From Xanthomonas theicola (GTDB lineage: Bacteria > Pseudomonadota > Gammaproteobacteria > Xanthomonadales > Xanthomonadaceae), in contig NZ_CP049017.1 of assembly GCF_014236795.1 (NCBI RefSeq), positions 1,280,001 through 1,344,000 of the forward strand: a stretch of DNA of 64,000 nt, given 5' to 3'. The notes under the pieces are model-generated. The model did not search any database. It worked only from the letters and a program-made list of their open reading frames with translations, and was not told the DNA's origin. This document shows positions 8,656-19,115 of this stretch, in pieces; the stretch's first letter is position 1, and each line of letters opens with the position of its first letter. The translations under genes were made by a program, and so were the position numbers.

Positions 8656-8925
8656 TCAGCGCTTGCCGAGGAACAGCCGCAGCAGCGCAAGCAGAACGAT
8701 GGCGCCGAGCAGCGCGCCGAGAAAACCGGCCGGCTCGCCGCGGCTGTACCATCCCATGTAGTGGCCGAACCAGCCGGCCACCAGCGCGCCGGCGATGCCG
8801 AGCAGGATGGTGAACAGGCAGCCGGAGCGGCCGCCGCTCGGGCCCAGGAAGCGCGCCAGCAGGCCGACCACGAAGCCGACCAGGATGACGTACAGCCAGC
8901 TGTCGCTGCCGAACAGATTGTGCAT
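8656..8925 (-). CDS. GlsB/YeaQ/YmgE family membrane protein
   Basis: This 89-residue protein has three hydrophobic segments (WLYVILVGFVVGLLARFL, GCLFTILLGIAGALVAGW, FLGALLGAIVLLALLRLFL). GPSGGRSGCLFTILLGI is the glycine-rich pattern of the transglycosylase-associated (GlsB/YeaQ) family linked to stress responses. I chose the ATG at 8925 (MHNLFGSDSWLYV); an upstream in-frame start at 8991 would add a non-conserved leader. It is probably monocistronic. The function within the family is poorly defined. Confidence 0.8.
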   Translation of the reverse strand: MHNLFGSDSWLYVILVGFVVGLLARFLGPSGGRSGCLFTILLGIAGALVAGWFGHYMGWYSRGEPAGFLGALLGAIVLLALLRLFLGKR

Positions 8926-9112
8926 GGAGGCGTACCGAGGCGTGGAAGTGAAGCGGATCGTGCCAGATTCGGCGGCCACGCGGGCGTACACGCCGCCGCG
9001 GCCGGCACCGGCCTTTTAGCGGCCGTGCAGGCACGACTTGCACATGCGCCGCCTGCCGCCGAATCCCGTCGTATACAGCGTCGGCGTGCGCCGGCCGGCG
9101 CACGCCGTGCGT

Positions 9113-10603
<1,491 letters not shown>

Positions 10604-10815
10604 GGGGAACTGCGGAACTCATCGCAAATGTGAGGAGATGCGCCATTCTACGCCGCCGCTCCCACGTAGGGTTTTTCCTACACTGCGACGCGCTGTTTAC
10701 CTGCTGTTTGGAAAGGCCAATGGCGATAGGCTGTACCCATGTGGCGAGGGATGCTCTCCAATGCCGGCAGGGGAGGCCGGCGAAGTCCCCATCCCCGTCA
10801 CAAAGGAGTGTCGCC

Positions 10816-11148
10816 ATGCAGTCTTTTATTGTGGTCCTGAAGTCCCTGGTCCTGACGTTGCTGCTGACCGGTTCCGCGCTGGCCGCGGACAAGGTCAACA
10901 TCAACTCCGCTAGCGCAGCGGAAATCGACCGGGTGTTGATGAACGTGGGTGCCTCTAAGGCGCAGGCGATCGTCGACTACCGACAGGCACACGGTCCCTT
11001 CAAGAACGCCGAGGATCTGGCGTTGGTGAAGGGAATCGGACTCAAGACGGTCGAACGGAACCACGACCGGATCGAAGTGGGAGCCACAAAGGCGACCACG
11101 CCGAAGGCCGCCGGGACGGCGGCTGTCAAGCCAGTACAAAGGCGTTGA
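10816..11148 (+). CDS. ComEA-like helix-hairpin-helix secreted protein
   Basis: The 110-residue protein has a signal peptide (MQSFIVVLKSLVLTLLLTGS, cleavage after ALAA). A ComEA-type helix-hairpin-helix unit then spans residues 26-86 (VNINSASAAEID, then KAQAIVDYR, HGPFKNAEDL and VKGIGLKTVE). These domains bind DNA non-specifically, and in competent bacteria ComEA pulls DNA into the periplasm. A Shine-Dalgarno AAGGAG lies 8 bp before the ATG. The C-terminal tail is short, basic and Ala/Thr-rich. A strong terminator follows at 11289. Confidence 0.85.
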   Translation: MQSFIVVLKSLVLTLLLTGSALAADKVNINSASAAEIDRVLMNVGASKAQAIVDYRQAHGPFKNAEDLALVKGIGLKTVERNHDRIEVGATKATTPKAAGTAAVKPVQRR

Positions 11149-11288
11149 AGGGATTTGAAAGCTAAAGGGATTTAGAAGCGTCAAGGGAATTGAAAAGGAA
11201 CGGGATACGGCTGGCGTAGGACGCGCGGTCGCAACCTCGCTGAGCAGGACGCGCAGGGGGACGGCAGGAAGCCGACAAGGACGTACAG

Positions 11289-11335
11289 CGTCGCCCGGTG
11301 TTGCACAATGACGTGCAGCCGGGCGACGTTTTTTT
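11289..11335 (+). terminator. Rho-independent terminator
   Basis: A perfect 10-bp stem (CGTCGCCCGG at 11289-11298 with CCGGGCGACG at 11319-11328) is followed by seven T residues. The loop contains a second inner complementarity (TGCAC/GTGCA). It lies about 140 bp after the comEA-like gene and reads on the + strand. Confidence 0.85.
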
Positions 11336-11469
11336 ATGGGCGAAGGTTGCTTTTGGCAGTGCGTCTGGCGGTTGCCGGAAGCAGCCCGGGCCGCCGCATT
11401 GCCGCACATCGCCCGTCCCTACTCCATTGCATCATTGAAATTGGATGCATTGTCCTCAGAGAGTCAGGC

Positions 11470-11814
11470 ATGCCCCGAACGATAGTGACTTCTGGACAAC
11501 GCACTGAACTCGTTGCCGTGATACGCAAGCGCCATGGCGACGCGGCGCTTGCGCGTCGTGCGCGTTGCGTGCTGCTGTGGGTTGAGGGAGAACGCCGTGT
11601 GGACATTCTGTCCAGGCTTGCGTGCATCGATGCGTTCGTTTCGAAATGGACCTGGGCGTTCGAGGCACAAGGCCTGGCTGGCCTGGTGTCCTTGCCCCCA
11701 GGTCGAGTGACCACCCGCTCGGTGGCCAAGCTGGAGGCGCGGGTGCTCAATATCGCATGCTCCAGCACTTGCCCCGCGACGGCTCGAGGCATTGGAGCAG
11801 CCGCGAACTGCTGA
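11470..11814 (+). mobile_element. IS630-family transposase remnant (5' part)
   Basis: From the ATG at 11470 the frame reads MPRTIVTSGQRTELVAVIRK then ARCVLLWVEGERRVDILSRL. This is an N-terminal helix-turn-helix domain typical of IS630 transposases. Near 11745 the frame shifts: the expected continuation (LQHLPRDGSRHWSSRELL) is found in a neighbouring frame. The element is cut at 11814, where an IS1031-like element begins, so the whole DDE domain is absent and it cannot transpose. Confidence 0.7.
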
Positions 11815-12357
11815 GAGCTTGTTCACGATCTTTTGAGCAGCAGCGTCAGGAATGTCAGATGGAAGAACTGCAAGCTGGTGTTGCGTTTGCGCTCGCAGTT
11901 CTTCCACAGCCTTCGGTTTTTCTCCAACCACGCAAAGCTGCGCTCGACGCTCCAGCGCTTGGGCATGACCTTGAAGGTGTGCAGTCCGCTGCGTTTGGCG
12001 ATCTGCGCCGTGACCTGCTCGCCCAGGAGCTCTCGCACGCCTTCGGCGAACGGTTCTGCGGCCTAGCCGCTATCGCACAACAGGCTTTGCACTTGTCCCA
12101 GGTTTGGCTTGCAGCGATCCAGGCATTGGAGTGCGCCTTTGCGGTCGGTCACTTCCGTCGTCCTCACCGCGACAGCCTGCGGCAGGCCTTCTATCGACGG
12201 CAATGTGACGCTTGATCCCCGAGACCTTCTTGCCGGCGTCATCGCCTTCTGGCCGGCCGTGTCCGTGTTCTTCACGCTCTGCGCGTCCACGGTCAAGAAC
12301 GTGCTGCCAGCGCTGCGCCCCTGTTTCTCTCGTGCCGCGCCAACCTGATTTTTTGCG
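11815..12357 (-). mobile_element. IS5-family (IS1031-like) remnant, 3' two-thirds
   Basis: The element begins with the inverted repeat GAGCTTGTTCACGATCTTTT, preceded by TGA, a TNA-type target. On the minus strand it encodes the transposase C-terminus (FKVMPKRWSVERSFAWLEK, NRRLWKNCERKRNTSLQFF; the Glu of the DDE triad is present). A frameshift near 12040-12070 separates this from the upstream part (AGKKVSGIKRHIAVDRRPAA). Homology with the fuller copy at 17607-18455 stops at about 12352, just upstream of AAAAAATCAGGTTGGCGCGG in element orientation. The 5' third and left end are lost. Confidence 0.8.
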
Positions 12358-12599
12358 GCCAGCGCCCATGGCGCAGTTGACGCGGCCAACTCAGGGCAGC
12401 GGCAGGGGGCACGGTGTCTGCCGGTGCCAGGCCCAGCGGTTGCAGCGCCACGGGCCGGCAACGCGGCGCGGCGCCACGCGCGGCGCCCGCGATCCGCTCC
12501 AGCCGCGCGCGCTGTGCAGCCGATGGAAGCGGCCGTGTTCGAAGAACACATGGTCGGCCTGCGCGGTCAGGTCGAACACACGCCGATCCAGGCCGTTGC

Positions 12600-12868
12600 G
12601 CGGCGCATTGCCGCGCTTCCCGTGCAGGCGCGCGTCGCCGAGCGGCCGACACCGGTTCGTAGTCGCCGGCGGCGATGCACCATTGGCGCTGCACCGGCCC
12701 GTAGTCGGCCAGGGTTCTGGGTTCGGCGACGATGCTGACGCGGCGGGTCCTGCCGGGCTTGAGGCTGAGCTTGTCCCAGCCGACCAGGCGGACCGGCGTG
12801 TGCTGACCCTGTGGCAGATGCAGATACAGCTGCGGCACGTCGGCGCCTTCGCGTGGGCCGCGGTTGCG
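12600..12868 (-). pseudogene. 3' fragment of a GH3 beta-glucosidase-type gene (Fn3-like domain)
   Basis: Reading the minus strand from 12868, the peptide [20 protein letters not shown] then [20 protein letters not shown] and [12 protein letters not shown] is the C-terminal fibronectin-type III-like domain of GH3 glycosidases. The usual final VGRSA-type motif continues in another frame, so there is a frameshift near 12650. No catalytic domain is present. The piece is fused in frame to the IS51-like orfA upstream. The neighbouring 12358-12599 contains a short frame ([20 protein letters not shown]) that I cannot assign. Confidence 0.6.
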
Positions 12869-13158
12869 CACCTCGCGCTCCAGCGCCTTCATCCGCGCTC
12901 GCTCCTCCGTCGTCAGGCCTGGGCGCAACCCTTGGTCGCGCTCGGCCCGACGCACCCAGTTGCCCAGCGTCTCGGCCGCGCACCCGATCTTCCCGGCAAT
13001 CGACGCGAGCGCCGCCCACGGCGAACTGTGCTCGCCTTGATGCTCCAGCACCATCCCAACTGCTCGCTCCCGCACGTCCGGGCAATACGTCACTGCCTGC
13101 TTGCTCATGACGCCATCCTCTCAACAGTTGGAGCCTCCTGGAATCCCGCGGCGGTTCA
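12869..13158 (-). mobile_element. IS3-family (IS51-like) 5' end with orfA fragment
   Basis: From the ATG at 13108 the minus strand reads [40 protein letters not shown], then [20 protein letters not shown], ending at ALEREV. This is the helix-turn-helix orfA protein of IS51-group elements. The end TGAACCGCCGCGGG at 13145-13158 looks like the element's terminal repeat. orfA is cut after about 80 codons and orfB is absent. The insertion truncated an endonuclease/exonuclease/phosphatase-family gene at 13159. Confidence 0.7.
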
Positions 13159-15226
13159 GTGGCAGCATCTCCTGCAGCGCGATCGCGTCCGGATGCAATT
13201 CGCGCAGGCTCCGCATGAACTGGCTGCGCCGCCGCGGCCAGTCGAGCTTGTCGTGGTACAGGTTCAGTGTGGTCACGCTGAGGGTCGGGGTGTCCTCGGC
13301 GGTCGGGGCGCAGGCGCGGCGAAGGCCGGACAGGCCAGCGCGAGCGCCAGGCGAAGGAGTCCTGAAAACGTTCCCATAGCGGGGCGTACAACCGCTCTGG
13401 TGTTGAAGGGAAGGTCGCATCGGGGGAGGCGGGGAGGGAGGCGCCGCTGGCGGCGAGGACGGCGCTTCGTCGCTGCGCATCACCGGATACAGCCGGTATT
13501 GCGTGTCCCAGGAGGAATGGCGGCGGTGGAAGAATTCCAGCCGCGCGTGCGGATCCTTGGCGAAGGCGGCATCGTGTGCGAGCTTGGACTCGAATTCGGC
13601 CTTCAGTGCCGGGGCGCTGGCCAGCATCTGCCGCGCCACGTCCTCGGCGACATAGTCTTCCATATACTCCGTACGCTCGAAGGCGCTGTTGAACTCGCCC
13701 CACTGCAGCAGCGAATCGGGCGCCTGCGGTTCCAGCAGCGCCATCAGCAACCGCGCCTTGGGCTGGGCGATCGGCACGAACAGCGCGCCGGCGCCGACGG
13801 CGCGGGTGTCGGGTTGCCAGGTGCCCTGGACCGTGAGCCGCTGGCGGCCTTCCGAGGAACGTGCGGCGAAGCCGGCGTCGTCGGCGCGGAAGCTCTGCAC
13901 CGGCAGCGTGGCGCCGCGCTCCAGGGTGCGGAAGGCGATGCCGTGCTGGCGCAGCTTGGCGGCGACCAGCGCGGCCTGTGCGGCCGGCACCAGGTAGCCG
14001 GCGCGTGGCGCGGCGACCTCGACGCTGGGCACAATCCGGTCGCGTAGCGGTACCCGCCAGAGTTGCGGCGTGCGTTCGTCGTAGCGGGTCATCAGTGCGC
14101 CGGACACCGGTGAGAGCGTGCGGGTATAGGCGTAGCCGCGGAAATCCACCAGCCGCGACTGCTCGGTGGTGCGGTAGTCCAGCGCCACGGTGCGCCCGCC
14201 GAGCCGCTGCGCGCGCGCGTCCGCGGCCAGCGCATCGGCGCGCCAGCGGCTGCCGTGGCGCGCCACCTGCTGCAGCACCGAGACGATGGTGTTGCGGGTG
14301 ATGCGCACGCGCTCGGGATAGCGCTTCCACGAATGCGTCTCCACCAGCATGCCGAAGCGGTTGCGCAGATGGAAATAGCCATGCGAGAAGCGTGGCGTCG
14401 CCACGTCGTCCTCGAAGCCGGAGGCCGGATCGTCGTCGACCACGAACGAGGGGTAGTAGGGCAGCGGCAGCGAGCCCTGCCGTTTCAGGTCGGCGAGCAC
14501 GCCCTCGCGCAGGCGCAGGCCATCGCCGCGCAGCGCGTCGTCGCCGACATGCAGCGGCTCCACCTGCACCGACACGTCGTGTTCGAACTGTGCGCCGTCG
14601 GTGACGTGCAGGTCCACGTACAGCAACGGATCCCATTGCTCGACCAGGCGCAGCATCGCCTGCATCTCCGGCGCGTCGGCCTTGACGTAGTCGCGGTTGA
14701 GGTTGAGGTTCTGTGCGGTGGTGCGCCAGCCCATCTGCTCGGGGCCGCGCTGGTTGGGCCGGTTCCAGGCGCCGAAGCGCTCGTGGCCGTCGACGTTGAA
14801 TACCGGCACGAACAGCCACACCTGCTTGTCCAGCGCGCCGCGTGCGGCCTGGCCGTCGAGCAGCTGGCGCAACGCCAGGAAGCCGGCGTCCTTGCCGTCG
14901 ATCTCGCCGGCGTGGATGCCGCCCTGGATCAGCACCACCGGCAGTGCGCGCGCCGCCGCCGCCGCCGCATCCAGCGCGCCGGAGGTGGATACCGCCAGCG
15001 CCTTCATCGGCCGGCCCTCCGGCGTGGTGCCGAAGTCGAAGCAGCGCACCGCCTGGGGATAGCGCTGCGCGAACGCATCGCACAGCGCGACGGTCTCGGC
15101 GTAGCGGCCGGTGCGCGCGTAGCCGCTGCGCTCGGCCTCGGTGGACAGGGCTGCATCGCTGGCCATGAGTGGCATGTTGCACAGGAGCATCGGCAGCAGG
15201 AAGAGGGCCAGGCAGGGTCGGATCAT
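13121..15226 (-). CDS. M14-type zinc carboxypeptidase, secreted, with chimeric C-terminus
   Basis: The signal peptide MIRPCLALFLLPMLLCNMPL precedes a peptidase M14 catalytic domain. The zinc site IQGGIHAGEIDGKD (HxxE) is near residue 105, WLFVPVFNVDGHERF and QNLNLNRDYVKAD give the substrate-binding Asn/Arg, YVDLHVTDGAQFEHD the third zinc ligand, and HGYFHLRNRFGMLVETHSW follows. I chose the ATG at 15226 because the upstream frame extension is not protein-like. A normal end is expected around RLYPVMRSD (near 13480). No stop is present there, and the frame runs on through a Pro-rich stretch into the degraded EEP gene and the IS end. The enzyme domain looks complete, but the native stop has been lost. 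Confidence 0.82.
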   Translation of the reverse strand: MIRPCLALFLLPMLLCNMPLMASDAALSTEAERSGYARTGRYAETVALCDAFAQRYPQAVRCFDFGTTPEGRPMKALAVSTSGALDAAAAAARALPVVLIQGGIHAGEIDGKDAGFLALRQLLDGQAARGALDKQVWLFVPVFNVDGHERFGAWNRPNQRGPEQMGWRTTAQNLNLNRDYVKADAPEMQAMLRLVEQWDPLLYVDLHVTDGAQFEHDVSVQVEPLHVGDDALRGDGLRLREGVLADLKRQGSLPLPYYPSFVVDDDPASGFEDDVATPRFSHGYFHLRNRFGMLVETHSWKRYPERVRITRNTIVSVLQQVARHGSRWRADALAADARAQRLGGRTVALDYRTTEQSRLVDFRGYAYTRTLSPVSGALMTRYDERTPQLWRVPLRDRIVPSVEVAAPRAGYLVPAAQAALVAAKLRQHGIAFRTLERGATLPVQSFRADDAGFAARSSEGRQRLTVQGTWQPDTRAVGAGALFVPIAQPKARLLMALLEPQAPDSLLQWGEFNSAFERTEYMEDYVAEDVARQMLASAPALKAEFESKLAHDAAFAKDPHARLEFFHRRHSSWDTQYRLYPVMRSDEAPSSPPAAPPSPPPPMRPSLQHQSGCTPRYGNVFRTPSPGARAGLSGLRRACAPTAEDTPTLSVTTLNLYHDKLDWPRRRSQFMRSLRELHPDAIALQEMLPLNRRGIPGGSNC
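13159..13378 (-). pseudogene. Endonuclease/exonuclease/phosphatase family gene, 5' fragment
   Basis: An ATG at 13378 opens a signal-peptide frame (MGTFSGLLRLALALACPAFA, then APAPRPP) that reaches a TGA near 13275. One base out of frame, the family's N-terminal core appears: LSVTTLNLYHDKLDWPRRRS followed by LHPDAIALQEMLP, with the Asn and the metal-binding Glu. So a frameshift separates signal peptide and domain, and the IS51-like end truncates the gene at 13158. It is non-functional. Confidence 0.65.
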
Positions 15227-15404
15227 CGCAGCGGCGTCCAGGGAGAGGCGTCCATGATGCGTGCAGCGCGCCGTTTGCGAAAGCGCCGGCGTGCCGGCGC
15301 GGCCGCGGCCGGCGGTTCGATTCGCCGCGACGATCGGGTAATCTTCTGAAAATTTTGCCTGGACGAGGGCCTGTGACGAACGAACGATCGACGAGGGGTC
15401 GCGC

Positions 15405-16961
15405 ATGAGCGCGACGAGCGCACCCGGCGCCGCGCGGATGCCGCGGCCGATCGCCTACATCATCGGCAACGAGGCCTGCGAGCGTTTCAGCTTCTACGGC
15501 ATGCGCAACATCCTGGTGCAGTTCCTGATCACCTCGCTGCTGCTGCAGGAGGTGACGGCGCCCGGCCGCGAGGCCGAAGCCAAGCACATCCTGCACAGCT
15601 TCATGATCGGCGTGTATTTCTTCCCGCTGCTCGGCGGCTGGCTGGCCGACCGCTTCTTCGGTAAGTACGACACCATCCTGTGGTTCAGCCTGGTGTATTG
15701 CGCGGGCCACGCCTGCCTGGCACTGTTCGAGGGTAGCCGCGGCGGTTTCTTCCTCGGCCTGTGCCTGATCGCGCTGGGCGCCGGCGGGATCAAGCCGCTG
15801 GTGGCCTCGTTCATGGGCGACCAGTTCGACCAGCGCAACAAGCACCTGGCCAAGGTGGTGTTCGACGCGTTCTACTGGATCATCAACTTCGGCTCGCTGT
15901 TCGCCTCGCTGCTGATCCCGCTGGCGCTGAAGAACCTGGGCCCGGCGTGGGCGTTCGGCATTCCCGGCATCCTGATGTTTGTGGCCATGCTGGTGTTCTG
16001 GGCCGGGCGCCGTCGCTACGTGCGCGTGCCGCTGCCGCCGAAGGACCCGCACGGCTTCGCCCAGGTGGTGCGCAGCGCGCTGTTGCGGTGCGTGCCGGGG
16101 CAGGGACGGCCGGGCCTGGTCCTGGCCGCCGTCGCGGTGGCGCTGGCGCTGGGCAGCGTTGCACTGCTGCCGACGCTGGGCATCGTGATCTGCTTGTGCC
16201 TGGCGCTGGTGCTGCTGCTGGCCGGCATCGGCGGTGGCACCTGGTGGCAACTGGAGCGTGCCCGCGCGGTGCATCCGGACGCGGCGGTGGACGGCGTGCG
16301 CGCCGTGCTGCGGGTGCTGGTGGTGTTCGCGCTGGCGACCCCGTTCTTCTCGCTGTTCGACCAGAAAGCCTCGACCTGGGTGCTGCAGGGCCAGCAGATG
16401 CAGATGCCCGAGTGGTTCAGCGCCTCGCAGATGCAGGCGCTGAATCCGGCGCTGGTGATGTTGCTGATTCCGTTCAACAACCTGGTGCTGTACCCGCTGC
16501 TGCGGCGCGGCGGTTACGAGCCGACCGCGCTGCGAAGGATGACCGCAGGCATCGCCTTCAGCGGGATGGCCTGGATCGTGGTCGGCATGCTGCAGGTGGC
16601 CATGGATGGCGGCGACGCGCTGTCCATCGCCTGGCAGATCCTGCCGTACGCGCTGCTGACCTTCGGCGAGGTGCTGGTGTCGGCGACCGGGCTGGAGTTC
16701 GCCTACAGCCAGGCGCCGCAAGCGATGAAGGGCGTGGTGATGAGCTTCTGGAACCTGACCACCACGGTCGGCAACCTGTGGGTGCTGCTGTCCAACGCGG
16801 CGGTGCGCAACGACACCGTCACCGCGCACATTGGCAGCACCGGGCTCAGCGAGACCGCGTTCCTGATGTTCTTCTTCGCCGCGTTCGCCTTCGCCGCCGC
16901 GCTGATGTTCGGCCTGTACGCACGCCGTTACCGCATGGTCGACCACTACCGTCCCGCCTGA
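15405..16961 (+). CDS. POT/PTR family peptide:H+ symporter
   Basis: The 518-residue multi-spanning inner-membrane transporter carries the POT signatures: NEACERFSFYGMRNILVQFL (ExxER-type motif, helix 1) and GGWLADRFFGKYDTILWFSL, then GAGGIKPLVASFMGDQF and the second signature FYWIINFGSLFASLLIPLAL. About 12 helices are visible with a longer central section (residues 225-265). It imports di- or tripeptides with protons. The start at 15405 is divergent from the M14 peptidase, 178 bp apart, which is a plausible functional pairing: periplasmic peptide trimming and uptake. Confidence 0.9.
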   Translation: MSATSAPGAARMPRPIAYIIGNEACERFSFYGMRNILVQFLITSLLLQEVTAPGREAEAKHILHSFMIGVYFFPLLGGWLADRFFGKYDTILWFSLVYCAGHACLALFEGSRGGFFLGLCLIALGAGGIKPLVASFMGDQFDQRNKHLAKVVFDAFYWIINFGSLFASLLIPLALKNLGPAWAFGIPGILMFVAMLVFWAGRRRYVRVPLPPKDPHGFAQVVRSALLRCVPGQGRPGLVLAAVAVALALGSVALLPTLGIVICLCLALVLLLAGIGGGTWWQLERARAVHPDAAVDGVRAVLRVLVVFALATPFFSLFDQKASTWVLQGQQMQMPEWFSASQMQALNPALVMLLIPFNNLVLYPLLRRGGYEPTALRRMTAGIAFSGMAWIVVGMLQVAMDGGDALSIAWQILPYALLTFGEVLVSATGLEFAYSQAPQAMKGVVMSFWNLTTTVGNLWVLLSNAAVRNDTVTAHIGSTGLSETAFLMFFFAAFAFAAALMFGLYARRYRMVDHYRPA

Positions 16962-16970
16962 GACCCCCGC

Positions 16971-17606
16971 ATGCCCTCCGTCACCCCCGTCAACCTGATC
17001 CTGATCGTCCTCACCGTACTGGTGTCGTGGGCGGCGTTCAACAACCGCAAGCTGCTCGACCGGCTGATCCTGTGGCCGCCGGCGATCGACCGGCGCAAGC
17101 AGTACGACCGGCTGCTGACCTATGGCTTCATCCATGCCGATTTCCCGCATCTGTTGTTCAACATGATCACGCTGTACTTCTTCGGCGGCCCGATCGAACG
17201 GCTGATGGAGCGGCTGACCGGCAGCCTGCTGACCTACCCGCTGTTCTACCTGGCGGCGCTGCTGATCTCGATCCTGCCCAGCTACCTGAAGAACCAGAAG
17301 AACCCGAACTACATGAGCCTGGGTGCGTCGGGCGCGGTCTCGGCGGTGCTGTTTGCCTACATCCTGCTGGCGCCGTGGACCGGCATCTATTTCTTCTTCA
17401 TCCCGATCCCGATCCCGGCGATCGTCTATGCGCTGTTCTACGTGGGCTACAGCATCTGGATGGACCGCCGCGGCGGCGACAACGTCAACCACAGCGCGCA
17501 CCTGACCGGCGCCGGATTCGGGGTGATGTTCCTATTGATCATGGAGCCGGCGGTGCTGCAGCACTTTCTCGACGCGCTGGCCAATCCGCGCTTGGGCCGC
17601 GGCTAA
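16971..17606 (+). CDS. Rhomboid-family intramembrane serine protease
   Basis: The 211-residue protein has six hydrophobic segments. The catalytic dyad is visible as Ser120 in SLGASGAVSAVLFAY and His177 in NHSAHLTGAGFG. TYGFIHADFPHLLFNMITLY carries the conserved HxxxxHxxxN segment of the L1/TM2 region. It cleaves transmembrane substrates in the inner membrane; the substrates are unknown. It starts 9 bp after the POT transporter and is probably cotranscribed. An IS1031-like element sits directly behind its TAA stop, which forms part of the target duplication. Confidence 0.9.
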   Translation: MPSVTPVNLILIVLTVLVSWAAFNNRKLLDRLILWPPAIDRRKQYDRLLTYGFIHADFPHLLFNMITLYFFGGPIERLMERLTGSLLTYPLFYLAALLISILPSYLKNQKNPNYMSLGASGAVSAVLFAYILLAPWTGIYFFFIPIPIPAIVYALFYVGYSIWMDRRGGDNVNHSAHLTGAGFGVMFLLIMEPAVLQHFLDALANPRLGRG

Positions 17607-18455
17607 GAACCTGTTCACGATCTTTCCCGGGTAGTGCAAACTCTGCGGATGCGCACAAAGACGTATCCGAGTGCCATGAGCCGGGAGCGGTTCGAGCAGA
17701 TCCGCCCCATTCTGGAGCAGGCGCGCAAGCGTACCAAGCCACGGACCGTGGATCTGTAGGACGTGTGGTGCGCGGTGCTGTACCTGCTGCGCACCGGCTG
17801 TCAGTGGCCAGCGCTGCCCAGCGACTTCCCGAAGTGGCGCACCGTGCACTGCTACTTTGCCAAGTGGAGCGAACCAGACGATGAAGGAGTGAGCCTGCTG
17901 GAGCGGGCGCTCAAAAAATCAGGTTGGCGCGGCCCGCCAGGGACAGGGGCGCAACGCTTGCAGCACGTTCTTGATCGTGGACGCACAGAGCGTGAAGAAC
18001 ACGGACACGGCCGGCCAGAAGGGTTATGACGCGGGCAAGAAGGTCTCGGGGATCAAGCGTCGCATCGCCGTCGATACCCAAGGCCTGCCGCATGCGGTCG
18101 CGGTGACGACGGCGGAAGTGACCGACCGCAAAGGCGCGCTCCAATCCCTGGATCGTTGCAAGCCGAACCTGGGACACGTGCAAAGCCTGTTGTGCGATAG
18201 CGTCTATACCGGAGAACCATTCGCCGAAGGCGTACGAGAGATCCTGGGCAAGCAAGTCACGGTGCAGATCGCCAAACGCAGCGAACTGCACACCTTCAAG
18301 GTCATGCCCAAGCGCTGGAGCGTCGAACGCAGCTTTGCGTGGCTGGAAAAGAACCGAAGGCTATGGAAGAACTGCGAGCGTAAGCTCAACACCAGCTTGC
18401 AGTTCATACACCTGGCATTCCTGACACTACTACTCAAAAGATCGTGAACAAGTTC
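17607..18455 (+). mobile_element. IS5-family (IS1031-like) element, full length, dead transposase
   Basis: The 849-bp element has ends GAACCTGTTCACGATCTTT and the inverse AAAGATCGTGAACAAGTTC. TAA flanks both sides (17604-17606, 18456-18458), a TNA-type duplication. The transposase begins near MSRERFEQIRPILEQARKRT. An amber codon at 17758-17760 interrupts the DL(Y)DVWCAVLYLL segment, and a frameshift near 17915-17970 shifts into VDAQSVKNTDTAGQKGYDAG. The frame then continues to PKRWSVERSFAWLEKNRRLW. The DDE residues are still recognisable, but there is no continuous frame. It is a relative of the remnant at 11815-12357. Confidence 0.88.
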
Positions 18456-18601
18456 TAAGCGCCCACCGGGCTGCCGCGCGTATGCGCCGGCGGCCGGCGA
18501 AGGGCGATGCTCGGGAGTGTCTGCGCGCCGGCGCGTGGCGCGCGGCGACGAGAGTGCCCGGCGGCCGCGGGGGCGAACGCCGACCCGCGGCGCGGGCCGA
18601 C

Positions 18602-18802
18602 TCAGGCCGCCTGCCGGCCGCGCAGCTGCGCCTGGGCGCTGCCGACGCCGGCGTGCTCGTAGGTCTGCTTCAGCCGGTCGTAGACCTCGTTGCTGAGCTG
18701 TTCGAATTCCCAGCCCCGGGCCTGGCCGCTGACCGCCAATTGGTACAGCCCTTCCAGCAACGACGCATCGTGGTCGCTCTGGGTGTGTCCGTTGTCGCTC
18801 AT
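18602..18802 (-). CDS. Small conserved-looking hypothetical protein
   Basis: The 66-residue protein from the ATG at 18802 (MSDNGHTQSDHDASLLEGLY) is hydrophilic, with LYQLAVSGQARGWEFEQLSN and EVYDRLKQTYEHAGVG suggesting a small helical fold. No signal peptide or membrane segment is seen. I do not recognise a family or function. The antisense frame over the same bases lacks any protein-like features, so I favour this strand. Confidence 0.5.
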   Translation of the reverse strand: MSDNGHTQSDHDASLLEGLYQLAVSGQARGWEFEQLSNEVYDRLKQTYEHAGVGSAQAQLRGRQAA

Positions 18803-19115
18803 GTGCACCGCCCCTGTTCGAATACAGTGTGATGGAGTAGGCAAGTCCCATGTCGGGTTTCCTGCTGTTCCAGGCTCGGTAGCGGCCGTGCGCGGCGCAA
18901 CTTGAGGGCACGCGCAACGCGGCGATGCTGCGAATGGACGGGAGGCTCGGGTCCTTGCGGATTCCTGCGCCGCGTACGCATAGGTGGCCGATGAGGCGGC
19001 CCGGACCGGGAGTGACGCTGCGCGCCGGTTGCTTGCGGCCCGGCGCGGCGGGCGGCTTCACATCGTCGCGGCACCCGCCAGACCAAAATGCGCACTCCAT
19101 CGCATCAGCCAGGCC
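18803..19115. other. Intergenic stretch with no recognised feature
   Basis: About 313 bases separate the small hypothetical gene and the GNAT gene. I see no convincing ORF, RNA gene, terminator hairpin or IS end here; only short antisense frames are open. It presumably contains the divergent promoters of both neighbours. Confidence 0.5.

Noticed and set aside
12567..17501. A 1644-codon open frame on the minus strand
   Set aside because: It is antisense to the POT transporter and rhomboid genes and frame-shifted across the M14 gene. The composition is repetitive His/Gln/Arg with no domain, typical of shadow frames in GC-rich DNA.
18482..18832. 116-codon plus-strand frame over the small hypothetical gene
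   Set aside because: Composition is shadow-like; the minus-strand frame gives a more natural soluble peptide, though neither is certain.
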